NCBI GenBank assembly: GCA_022570795.1
Contig: JAKUDP010000011.1
Location: 1,054,001 to 1,118,000, forward strand
DNA length: 64,000 nucleotides
DNA from: Sphaerulina vaccinii
Taxonomy: Eukaryota > Ascomycota > Dothideomycetes > Mycosphaerellales > Mycosphaerellaceae
Direction of reading: 5' to 3'
How positions within the stretch are numbered: the stretch's first letter is position 1; each line of letters begins with the position of its first letter. A program made the position numbers and the translations under genes. Below are positions 32,731 to 42,949 of this stretch, piece by piece. The notes under the pieces were generated by a model that saw only the letters and a list, made by a program, of their open reading frames with translations, did no database searches and was not told where the DNA came from.

Positions 32731-33424
32731 GGTATTCGCTTCTCGGGTGGTGATGATAGCAACCAGCTCTGTCCAGTCATTCACGACTGTGTCCGGGTCG
32801 AACTCCTGCAGGATTTCCTTTGCTGAGGTGCTATTTGTACAATCAGTTAAGGCATCGCGCTATTGGCGTGCATGACATACCTCAACCCGAGCTCCTGGCT
32901 CGCGAGTGGCTGCTGACCATGCAATGGCATGTTGGTGAGTGTCGACTCGTGGTAGTGGTTGTCGTGATGTCAAGTTGTTGTTGTAAGAAAAGAGAAGACG
33001 GAGAGTTTCGTACTCCAGATTGAATGTCGTGATTCGTATTGTCGACGCCATTGTTAAGTGAAGCCGTACTGTCGATGCCATTGTGAAGTGAAGTGAGGTG
33101 AAGTTGGAGTGAATACTCACTGTGCTTACCATTGTCAAGATGAGCTGTACAATAGCATGTTGCGCGCTCTCCTCAATCACAACTCCTCCCTCGCCCCTCC
33201 ACTCCTACCAGGAGGCGTGATAACGCACGAAAAACGCATTGATGTGGGTGGAGTCCGAAACATTCGCTGGTTCGGAACCGAATGGTCACTAGAAGAAAGG
33301 TGCAGACGTTAACAAGCTCAATACTCCTCTGTACATACCGCAAAAAACGGGCTGGAGTCCCGTGCTGTGAACGCATTCATGCTCAGTCCTCCTTTTCTAT
33401 ACAATCCTTCAATCGCGTCCTTTC
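32731..33424. other. Intergenic region
   Basis: Between the F-box gene and the 3' end of the SNARE gene. A short imperfect duplication (GTGAAGCCGTACTGTCGATGCC-like, near 33030-33105) is visible; no gene is supported. Confidence 0.45.
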
Positions 33425-34246
33425 CTAAGCCAAAACAGCCAACAGGACAACAGCAAGTACAATCGCCAATATAATCAACAAACAACAGGCTTTCCCTCTG
33501 GCGCTCTTCTGATGTCTGCTCGCAGTCCTCAACTGTTGATCGGCATTCCTCGTATCATCCCTCGTACTCGTCACATTCTCCGAAATGATGTCCAGTTGCC
33601 CACCCTGTTCGTGCACCATAGTCGCCACATCCCTAAACAGCTCATTGAGTTCGGAAACACTGCTTTCGATATTCCTGATCTCGGACTCCCGTTCAATAAT
33701 GAGCGATTCCTGGAAGTCGACTTCTGACTGATCAGCCAAGCGGAGCTGTTCCTGTTGCTGCAATTGCTGTTGCTGTCCTCCACTCTGTGTCCCTCCAGGA
33801 CTCGTAAGGCCTTCACTATCCAATGCCGCTTTAGCAGCAGATTGTGAGGCTCTCTGCTTCTCGAGCGCATTTCGCTGCAGTGCCTGGAACTCCTCCAATG
33901 AGGCTCTAAATTCTGTCGCCAACTTGCCCGCCGTATACTTCTGACTTGGCCCAAGATCATGCCATGCCTGAACCTTCTTCAATCCCTCTCCGACTTCCTT
34001 GAACCCATCTTGCGTCTCACTCAACAGATCCTGTACACGTTCTCGCACGCGGTCTGTTTCGCGACGTGTTCCTAGGAGTGCAACTTGGTTGGAGAGGCGG
34101 GAGATGTTGGAGGTGAGCGAGAAGAGCTTGTCGCCTAGTTGGGTTGTGTAGCTGTTGTATTCCGGGTCGTCGGCGTATTGTGGATCGTCATTACGGCGCC
34201 AGGTGGTGGGCTGTGATTCGAGGTTTGAGGAGTCGTTGAAGGACAT
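33425..34246 (-). CDS. Syntaxin-type Q-SNARE (Pep12/syntaxin-7-like)
   Basis: 273 residues, single exon; a tail-anchored membrane-fusion protein of the endosomal/vacuolar route. An N-terminal three-helix bundle (about residues 30-130: LSNQVALLGT, VRERVQDLL) is followed by a Q-rich linker. The SNARE helix (about residues 178-240) contains IESSVSELNELFRDVATMV and the zero-layer Gln in HEQGGQLDIISENV. The C-terminal anchor (ACCLLIILAIVLAVVLLAVLA) ends the protein with no luminal tail. The Pep12-type assignment comes from the SNARE layer sequence and is moderately sure. The gene is divergent from Ndc1. Confidence 0.9.
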   Translation of the reverse strand: MSFNDSSNLESQPTTWRRNDDPQYADDPEYNSYTTQLGDKLFSLTSNISRLSNQVALLGTRRETDRVRERVQDLLSETQDGFKEVGEGLKKVQAWHDLGPSQKYTAGKLATEFRASLEEFQALQRNALEKQRASQSAAKAALDSEGLTSPGGTQSGGQQQQLQQQEQLRLADQSEVDFQESLIIERESEIRNIESSVSELNELFRDVATMVHEQGGQLDIISENVTSTRDDTRNADQQLRTASRHQKSARGKACCLLIILAIVLAVVLLAVLA

Positions 34247-34555
34247 CGCGATGCTGTGTTGGTGCTATGATTGTTGTAGAGAGGAAGAAGAGATAAGAAG
34301 ATGCGATGCGATGCCTTGAGGTGCCTTGAGGTGGGAGGTTGGAGAGAGACGCGGCGCGGCGGCTGTCGCATGACGTTCCGTTCCGTTCCGTTCCTGCCGA
34401 TCGAGAACAAGCGAAACTCTATTTTGTCGCTCTAGAGGAAAGCAAGTGTTTACTTAACAACGAATGATTCTACATCGACACACGCGCTTCTCTCGCGACA
34501 GCCACTCCTTTTCGAAAGAGAGGAGAAACATCATGGTATAGCCAGAGTCTTCATC
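34247..34555. promoter_or_regulatory. Divergent promoter between SNARE and Ndc1 genes
   Basis: 309 bp separate two divergent housekeeping genes. A GTTCC iteration (GTTCCGTTCCGTTCCGTTCC) lies near 34375-34394. No TATA box is obvious. Confidence 0.45.
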
Positions 34556-36760
34556 ATGGCGACCCAAACGATGACCACGACTTCCTCAAGCGGAGGCAAT
34601 ATCTTCGCGTCTCGACCTTCTTCTACTCCTCTTAAACAGGAACGCACCAAACTGTACAAAGACTTCCTCACGCCCGCCCTCCACCGCCGATTCTGCTCCG
34701 CCGCTGGTCTCACACTCCTCGTCTGTCTCGTTGACTCTTTCTGGCTATCAAACTCTCGCCACTTCTTCTGGTCATGGTTCCCTCTCGGTCCAGCAGGGTT
34801 GAGGGCTCTGCTGCTCTTCATACCATGTCTGATGGTCTTCATTGTCAGATTGGCCAATATGCACATTGGAGTTAGGGCGAGTTCAAGTACTGCTCAGTTG
34901 GTCTATGGGAAGCTCGTCAACGCTAAGGGATTGGCGAGCACTCTCAACACTGTCTTCTGGTACTGGGGAAGTGCCTTCTTATTTGGAGAGATTTATATCT
35001 GGACAAGAGCCGACACTGCAGAGCTTGTGATGGTGGATGTGGGAGATCCTAACTGGCAGAGACCGAGATTGAATGAGAATCCCATCATTCTGAGATGCAT
35101 GTTTGCAAGTTTGGCAGTGGCACAGAGTGTGTTGCACTTCTACCGAGACTACGATCGCATCAGGATTGGGGACGATGAGAAGGAGGATGCCTCTGCTGTG
35201 GCGAAGATGCTGGGAACATATGCGCGCTGGGTGCCAACACCTGTGCAAGAACTGGCTGGCAGGACTAAGAAGATTCTCGCGAGATCTGCCAATTTGACCG
35301 CCATCGTGGTGTGCATCTTCCCGCCTACCGTCTACTTCACCTTGCTTAGGCGCTTCGCATGGAGAATGACCCACTCTTTTGCAAGCATCTTTTACAGCGA
35401 CCTGCCATCAAGCTCTGTACCATCTGGACTACAGCATGTCCCTCAGCTTGTTTGGCAAGCTGTGGTCTCCGCGGGAATGCTCGTGTCACTATGGGAGATC
35501 TCCAACGCCACATTCGACATCTTCACATCTCAACCGCCGCTGCGAAAGGGAGAGCCGTTGACGAGTGAGATCAAGACCGCAGCAGGTGTAATACTGCACA
35601 AGAGCACGGATCCAAATGGTAGTCTGCTCAATGGATTCAAGAGCAAGAAGGAGGTGAACAAGAACTTTGCATTATGGGAGCTGTCCATCATTGTAACACA
35701 ATACGAAAAGCGCAGAAAGACCATATTCACAGAAGTGAATCGCAGCACAGGCAGCACATGGTCGCAGATCTGCAAGATATGTCTGGACGAGGTCGCAAAT
35801 GTGCAGAACCGGATACAGCTGGCGAATCAGCCTGTTACACATCAGGACAAGCAAGATGATGCGGCTCTGAGAGCAGCCAACTCTTCCATTATGCCGGACC
35901 CAAGGGCTGAGACAGGTATGCAACAAATAGCAGACCGGCAAGTCATCAATGATGGCGCTCTACAGACCAGCGTTCAGAAGCCAGACTTCTACAACACAGT
36001 CGGCAATCTTGCTCGCTCGATCGGACAGCAGCCCGGAGCTCAGAATCCTATCATTCCGCGTGCACAGAAAGCGATAGAATGGAGCAGAGACCGAGTCGTA
36101 CCACAGGAGTATCAGGAGCGCCTGACACCTCAGCAGCTAGAGAAGCAAGCTAGTGGCAAGCTGGTCGAGCTGCTGAAGATGAACATTGGCACTCCTTTTC
36201 GACAGACTTTCGCAAAGCGAGTCAATGCTGTCGTCTTCGGCACACCGAGTAGTCAGAAGACGAGCATTGCGCATGCTGCCAAATCCCTCAGCCAGCTGGT
36301 TGTCCTGTCCTTGAAGGAAGATGACTATGGTCAAGCTCAAAAGGATATCGCAAACATCATGCGAACGTTCACAACGACAATTGCAGCCATTCAAAACTAC
36401 GTTAAGCAGCTACAGCCACACTGGACGGACGTGGAGTTCCTAGAGGCACGAGACAGGAACGTCGCTGAAGTCGATGAGTTGCTCGATGTGCTCAAGACCG
36501 GGCTCGAGGATGTTCTGCTCGCATTTGGCGAGTATGCTGAGACGCTTGGATTGAGTAAGAAGGAAGTAAGAGAGGCGAGGGAGGCTAGCACGAAAGCTAC
36601 CAAGACGCCTGTGCCTGAGATTGAGCAGGTTCCAGCACAACAAATTGAACAGCGGAGGAGGCCGCAAGAACGAGCACGTCCATCACAGGAAAGGACTGCT
36701 ACTGTACAGCCTGAGATGAGGGAGAGGGAACGAAGGAGACGGCCGCAGCAGCAGCAATAG
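34556..36760 (+). CDS. ndc1: Nuclear pore/spindle-pole membrane protein Ndc1
   Basis: 734 residues, one exon. Ndc1 is the conserved transmembrane nucleoporin that anchors the pore complex and, in yeasts, the spindle pole body in the nuclear envelope. The N-terminus faces a block of about six membrane helices (near residues 45-65, 75-100, 125-147, 178-198, 245-268 and 295-320) containing the family-typical LHRRFCSAAGLTLL, FWSWFPLGPAGLRALLLFIPC and FWYWGSAFLFGEIYIW. The soluble C-terminal half contains FALWELSIIVTQYEKRRKTIF, the conserved Ndc1/Nup segment. The tail is polar and Arg/Gln-rich. Length is normal for filamentous fungi. Confidence 0.93.
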   Translation: MATQTMTTTSSSGGNIFASRPSSTPLKQERTKLYKDFLTPALHRRFCSAAGLTLLVCLVDSFWLSNSRHFFWSWFPLGPAGLRALLLFIPCLMVFIVRLANMHIGVRASSSTAQLVYGKLVNAKGLASTLNTVFWYWGSAFLFGEIYIWTRADTAELVMVDVGDPNWQRPRLNENPIILRCMFASLAVAQSVLHFYRDYDRIRIGDDEKEDASAVAKMLGTYARWVPTPVQELAGRTKKILARSANLTAIVVCIFPPTVYFTLLRRFAWRMTHSFASIFYSDLPSSSVPSGLQHVPQLVWQAVVSAGMLVSLWEISNATFDIFTSQPPLRKGEPLTSEIKTAAGVILHKSTDPNGSLLNGFKSKKEVNKNFALWELSIIVTQYEKRRKTIFTEVNRSTGSTWSQICKICLDEVANVQNRIQLANQPVTHQDKQDDAALRAANSSIMPDPRAETGMQQIADRQVINDGALQTSVQKPDFYNTVGNLARSIGQQPGAQNPIIPRAQKAIEWSRDRVVPQEYQERLTPQQLEKQASGKLVELLKMNIGTPFRQTFAKRVNAVVFGTPSSQKTSIAHAAKSLSQLVVLSLKEDDYGQAQKDIANIMRTFTTTIAAIQNYVKQLQPHWTDVEFLEARDRNVAEVDELLDVLKTGLEDVLLAFGEYAETLGLSKKEVREAREASTKATKTPVPEIEQVPAQQIEQRRRPQERARPSQERTATVQPEMRERERRRRPQQQQ

Positions 36761-37367
36761 CTGAAGCTCTTGTAGCTAGGCTTGTGTACGTATATGACCA
36801 ATGAGTGATTTGAACTCTAGCCGCCGTTCTGGGAGTGCATCAAGTCCTCTCGTCTAGGTGGACGCCGCGGATCCTGTGGTCGCGCTCACTCCAGGTGTAC
36901 ACAACTCGCGCTACTGTACGACCCGAACGACGCCAAGACGAAGCCAAATCTTAACCATAATGTCGATAGTCTGCGTCGCAAAGCTTCCTTCCCCAATGCT
37001 TTGCATCTTCCGCGCTGCTGTATACTACAAATGGCTCTTTTCGGCTCCGTCGCCGCTAAGGAGCGTCAGCATACATATTCGACAAAGTTCGACTGGATCC
37101 GCTCAAGGAAATGATCAATGCTGACTACACGAACTATACGTGAGGATAACAGAGCTAGTTGAGAAGGCTACTTTCACGAGCGTTCAGCACGACGGCCAGG
37201 CATGGGAGCCGAATCCCGGACATCAACATGCACAGTCAGAGGTCCATAGATATCTTATTTTCCATGCTCAGATGAGCTCCAGCAGTCTCCCGACGATTGG
37301 CTCGAAGACAATCAGAGTCGATCAAATTCAAGTATCCCGCACGTCTACAACATCTCGAAACGCTACA
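36761..37367. other. Intergenic region
   Basis: Between Ndc1 and the FAD-oxidase pseudogene; nothing recognised. Confidence 0.5.
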
Positions 37368-39308
37368 ATGGCGGCCCGCGGTCTCGCAGTTCTGGCATTC
37401 TATTTGTGCGCGCATCTGCCTCTCGCTGACGCAGTGAAACGTCTTCCGGCGTCTGCAATACCACCAGCAGAATGGGCAACCCTCAATGTTTCCGTCAGTG
37501 GCCGCCTTCACGCTTTGAGACCACTAGCAAGTCCATGCTATTGGAATGTCAATGGTACAGAACAACTTGCAGATCGAGAACAATGTGCGACAGTTCAGTC
37601 GAACAGGCGCAATCATTGGTTTGCGACAGACCAGCCAGGTGCATTCCAAAGTGTCAGTCCCTGCTACACTCGAACGAGAGCTGGATATGATGAAGTATGC
37701 ACTGACATTGCGCTTGCAGTACAATTGGGGCACCTGCCAAACAAACAATCACGGATGTCCACTGCCTATGGACCCAAATGGCAACGGTACAGCGGCTCGA
37801 GATGATGTATGCCAACAAGGCTCTGTGCCAATGTACTCCCTCGATGTGCGAACAGTAGAAGACATTCAGGCAGGACTTGCTTTCGCCACGGAGAAAGGCG
37901 TTCGGGTGGTAGTCAAAAACACCGGCCATGATTATGCCGGACGGTCATCCCTACCAGACGCATTACAGATCTGGACACATAACCTACAGCTACCGATGTC
38001 GTATGATGAGGATTTCGAGCCAGAAGGATGCCAAAAGTCTGCTGGACAGACTATCACCATGGGCGCTGGTGCGCAATGGGGTAATGTCTACAAGTTTGCA
38101 GAGGATCGTGATCTTCACATCGTAGGCGGTACGGCACCCACAGTTGGCGCAGCAGGTGGCTGGATCGCAGGTGGAGGATTCTGACCTCTCGCTCAGCATC
38201 ATGGTTTGGGCGTAGACAGCGTCCAGCAGCTCAAAGTCGTTCTTCCAAATGGCAAGTTTGTGACAGCGAATCGTTGCCAGAATACAGACATCTTCTTCGC
38301 GTTACGAGGAGGCGGCGGTGGCACTTTCGGCGTTGTCACTGAGATGACTACAAGAGTCTGGGACAAAACGCCTATGGTCTATGCTGGTTTCGCTTTCACA
38401 GCCATGACTGCCTCAGCCTCGAAAGAGCTCATCAGGACGTTGGTCGAGAACGGAGACAGATGGGCTACCGAGGGATGGGGAGGCTACGCTGTTCCGAGTG
38501 CCTCAACTCGTGCTAATCCTTTCGTGATCTCGATGCGTCCTGGCAACGACGCAAGCTATGCGGCCGAAACAATGATGCCTCTGGTCGACTTCTTCAACAA
38601 GCTCAACGACACAGGCTCAACTTTCGGCTTAGGTGTCGTCCCTTCAGTCTACGACATCTACTCCGACGCACGATTCGGTCTCCTCGATCCCATCGGGAGC
38701 AATGACGAACTAGGCACAGGTGGCTTCGCCGTAGCAGGACGTTCTGTGCCTCGCGATAACTTCAAAGACAAGAAATCTCGCTCAAAGCTAGTGAACACTA
38801 TCTACGACTTGATGATGACAGGTGTACAAGACGACATTGACCACATTTGCAACATTCATCAACATCGTCGCTCCATCCGCTTATATCGTCCCAGGATCCG
38901 ACCAGCCAGATGGTCCAGGCGCATCAGCCATTCATCCTCACTGGCGAAACAACGTCTGGGACGTCCTGCATACTCGCACCTGGACTCGCCATTCTACAAG
39001 CGCAGAGTATGTTCAGCGGAAGTTTCAGTTAGTGCATGAAGCTCTTCGTCCTTTGAAGAAGTTGACGCCACAGGGCTCTGGTAGTGCTAGTTCGCCCGAT
39101 ATTCTGGATGTGGATGATTGGCCCGAGAGTCTTTGGGGTATGCAGAATTATGAGAGGCTGTTGAAGATCAAGAGAGAAGTTGAGAGAAGTTGATCCGAAG
39201 AATGTCATGACTTGCTGGGGTTGCGTTGGCTGGGAAAGAGACGATCCAGCGTATGAGTGTGTACCGAAACTTGCTGATGGGAGTGGGAGGCAGCGTGAAG
39301 AACTCTGA
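37368..39308 (+). pseudogene. Broken berberine-bridge-type FAD-linked oxidase
   Basis: Remnant of a secreted FAD-dependent oxidase (FAD_binding_4 plus BBE domains). Exon 1 (37368-37652) begins with a signal peptide (MAARGLAVLAFYLCAHLPLADA). A good 67-bp intron (GTCAGT...TTGCAG) leads to YNWGTCQTNNHGCP, then VVVKNTGHDYAGRSS (the flavinylation His region), GGTAPTVGAAGGWIAGGGF, FALRGGGGGTFGVVTEM and, near the end, DPKNVMTCWGC. Three lesions break it: TGA at 38182-38184 directly after the AGGGF motif, a frameshift between about 38800 and 38860, and an exact 10-bp tandem duplication (39172-39181 and 39182-39191) that shifts the frame just before the BBE motif. The ancestral stop would be at 39306-39308. 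Lack of RIP-style AT enrichment points to ordinary decay. Confidence 0.85.
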
Positions 39309-40618
39309 TGGGAGCATGTCCAATTCACATCGGACTGCCTGGGTTGCAGCGGTGAGCTATCACCGTATGATAGCAATGAGTGCCATTTTGATTCCAGCCG
39401 CCTTATCAGGCAGTGTATGATTTTCACGATAAGTCCTGAGCTCGCATGACAACCTCAATAAGAGATGCTGCTGATGGGATACTATACACTTCCGCATGAG
39501 CCCGGACCAGCTATCTCTCGACAATACCACGTTCGTTTCGTACAATCTGAACTATGATTACAGATGAGAAGCATTCGCGGCCAAGCTCTCGATATTCTGT
39601 GTGGTGACAAAGGCTGCGCCTGCCATATCTCGGCGCAGTGTCCTTCGACTCGAGCTCTACACCAACGATATCAGTTCGGGACGGCGGATATAGTTGCCAG
39701 GCTCGTCAAGCGGCGCAAGTAGCAAAATGCTCTACCATCCGACAAACGCCAGCGGAGAACGAACAACGAGATTGTACGGTTTGAGCAATGATACTACTAG
39801 TAGATGGATCAATGTGGGCTGCGCTGAACTCACGCTCGAGAGGGACGAGTACAAGCGGATGCTCTGCACGACCATGATCAAATCTTCAATGCCCCTCGAC
39901 ACCTCTGAAGGCTGCCGGGCTCCGCGGCAATGTGATCGCAAGCAGTACAGTACGGAGATCGAAGATCCACATCAGAGAGGGCATAGCTCTTCCTGGATCT
40001 CTCTGAAGATGAATGGTCTCTAGGACAACAATTTCGCGAACAGCAAAGTCGTGCGATCTGGACATAGGAAACGGAGAGGGCACGTCGTCCAGGTCTGCCA
40101 TCTCCAAGACTGACGATCTCCATGCCACCCGAATCGCATTTCGCCCGATGTTGACATTGGATGTGGGAAACCGAGAAGGCGGACAAATGCTCTGCAGATT
40201 ATGCGCCTGACTTGGAAGGCTAGTCTGGACAAGAAGAAGTTCACGTCCGAGACCTCAGTGGATCCTGGTGCCGGAGTTCTTATATCTAAGGTCAACTACA
40301 AAGCTCTGGACTTTGCAGGCTGTAAGAAATTGCAGAACAGCGACTGCTTGTTCATGCAGTATAAGGATGTCGCAGAGAAGCGTGGCCAAGAGACAAGTGG
40401 CGATACTGAATCATGACCGCCCCCTCTCTACAGACCGACAACGATCGCGCCCACGAGGTCGCAGACGCTGCGGTTTGGAAGTTGGATCATGGAAATCGAG
40501 AAAGCTAGTAGTCACAATGTGCGTTCTCTGCGAACTGACAGTTTCTACGGCATCGTGGTAGCAGACCATGCAGTGTGATTCTGCTCTGAAGGAGATTGGA
40601 GACATCTGATGTCGACTT
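39309..40618. other. Stretch without a recognised gene
   Basis: Normal base composition. Open frames of about 70-110 codons occur on both strands (for example 39694-40023 and 40201-40416, plus), but they lack domains, consistent splice sites or recognisable homologues. Confidence 0.45.
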
Positions 40619-40626
40619 AAGTCGAT
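40619..40626. repeat. hAT target-site duplication, left copy
   Basis: AAGTCGAT, repeated exactly at 51137-51144 on the other side of the element. Eight bp is the length made by hAT transposases. Confidence 0.93.
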
Positions 40627-42589
40627 CAGGGTGGTCGATGGTCAGTACACGCCAGTACGTACTATACTGTTTGACTAGCGTAGTACAATCAAGCGGAGGC
40701 CTCTATAAAGCTAGTACAATTAAGCATAACGTCGCCGTCTGTCTGTCTGTCTAGGTGTACTGCCGCTATATATAGTCGTATCTTAGCCTCCCGGGCTTCT
40801 TCTCTTCTTAACCTACCGACAATTACCCTCTTTACTATAATTTGGCTTGTTCTTGTAATCTAGTATAGGCAATAAGGTATATACAATCGATTAGGAGTGG
40901 GCAGAAGTGACTAATTATAGTAGGAGGCTGTTATCGACCTTACCGGCGCCGATATACCCCCTCCCTCCCTAGCGCTAGCGCTATCGATACTATAGCTACG
41001 CAATACCCTCGACAAGTTCCTAATAGTCTTACTAGACTACCTTCTATACTAGAAGCAAGGTAATATACTATATGTCCGTAGTTAAGTAGTAGATATAGTT
41101 TATTCGAAGGGTACTCGGTATAAGCAATTAGAGGCTATTATTCTTAATACTATACTTTATATAAAGGAGCAAATTAAGTATATTATTACTAATAGGAAGG
41201 AGCTCTATCTATACGTCTAGAATCGTAGTTATAAGTATTATTAGTATTAGAAACAAGTAAATAGTAGTAGTCTTAGTATATTAGAAGAGGTATTTATAGT
41301 AGATAGCCGATAATAAGGCTAATAAGGCTAAAAGTAAAGATAAGAGTTTAGTTAGCTAGCTAGCTCCGAGCCGCATAGGTAATAATACAAGAGTGCTATC
41401 TTTTACCTTAATCTAGGATCTATATAGCAAAGCTAAAGAACTTTAAAATAATAATTACTAAGTTATTAATACTATATTTATAAATAATATTATATAAACA
41501 AACCAAGTAGTATAAGTTATAGCTAAGCTAAAATAGAAAATTTCTATTTTATTAGATCTCTTATAGTATATATATTAAGTAATAAGGAATTTATAATAGA
41601 TTTTAGGTTAGAAATATATCCTTATATATATAATTTTAAAACTAAGTTTACTCTATAAGTAGATATAATATAACTACTTAGCTAAAATATATAAGAATTA
41701 TAATTCAGACTAAATAAGATATACTAAATAATATCTAGTTAAGTAAATATAAAAAAACGCGCTTGTTCTATAGCTCTAGGTATCGTAAATAGATATATTA
41801 TAACCCTAGTCTATTACAATCTAGGCTTCTTACTCTCGATATATCTTATTCTATATATACTATAATAATATTATTAAAATATAATATAATAGATATAGTA
41901 GAGTTAGAAATTAGTACCGAGACTATTATTAACAACCTTACCGAGATATATACTAACTCGTAGCTCCCTACTATATACTAGAGCTATTATACTATATCTA
42001 GTTTCCTTGTTAATAGACTATGCCTTGTAGGATATATCCCTATACTACCTAGTAAGTAGCTATAGTCGTCCTATATCTAGAAGGCTAAGGTAGGCGTCGG
42101 CCTAACCTATATTACAACTAGTAAGAGATACTAGATATATTATATATACTTCGAGAAGCTAGGCTTATAGAGTCTCTATCTTAAGGCCGACGGCTCTATA
42201 ACGCGTATAATAGACTATCTTAGGGATTATAAGTTTAGTAAGAGTTACTACTATAAGCGAGATAGTATATATATACTACTAGAGAAAGATAGTAAGAAAT
42301 AGGGATATAATAGCGATTTATAGGCGGCTTTCTAGGTATAGAAGCGACTTAAAGAAAGTACTAAAGTCTTCGACTATATTAGATAGTATAAGACCTTTCT
42401 CGAATAGAAGATAGATAATAATTAATTACTTAGAAATATAGCCTCAAAGCGTCTATATAGACTACTATACTATAAGAATAGTATAATTAAGAATATTATA
42501 CCTTACTCTTATACTATAATATAATACTAGCTTATAAATCTATTTAGAGGCTCGAAACTAAATTTTAAAAGGAACTTTAAGTATATATA

Positions 42590-42949
42590 TATTATAGTTC
42601 GTGCGCTGTAGGAATGTCCCTATAGATTTTCTAGGCGCGTTATATATAGAAGTAATTAGTAGCGCTTGGACCAGGCCTACTACTAATTATGCTAAGCACC
42701 CTAATTATACTAAGCAGGCCTTGATTAGAGTAATTAGAGTAATTAATAAAACTAGGAATCTCCTTTATATATATAGGCAATAAATATTATAGTTATAGAT
42801 AGTTATCGTATACAACTTACTATTCTATCTTACTAATTAGAATACGAGAACCTTCTTTACTTGCTCTCTTATAGATATATTAACAAGCTCTAACTAGATC
42901 AAGCTTAGCCTCCGCTTAGTAAGATTATTAGGTCCCCTATAACCTAATA
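42590..42949 (+). repeat. 5' LTR of the nested Gypsy element
   Basis: 360 bp starting TATTATAGTTCGTGCGC (TGTTACAG before RIP, by comparison with the solo LTR) and ending TATAACCTAATA. It is the same length as the 3' LTR at 48930-49289. All differences I compared are transitions. The flanking pentamers (ATATA left, TTATA right) do not match exactly, so the target duplication is unresolved. Confidence 0.9.

Noticed and set aside
38130..38205. Intron removing the TGA in the FAD oxidase
   Set aside because: A GT...AG pair exists, but it would delete the essential GWIAGGG segment of the FAD-binding domain.
39694..40416. Short plus-strand open frames as small genes
   Set aside because: No domain, no start context, competing frames on the other strand of equal length.
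42580..42589. 5-bp target duplication of the nested Gypsy element
   Set aside because: The left pentamer (ATATA) and right pentamer (TTATA) differ by a transversion, which RIP cannot explain; AT-rich context makes matching unreliable.
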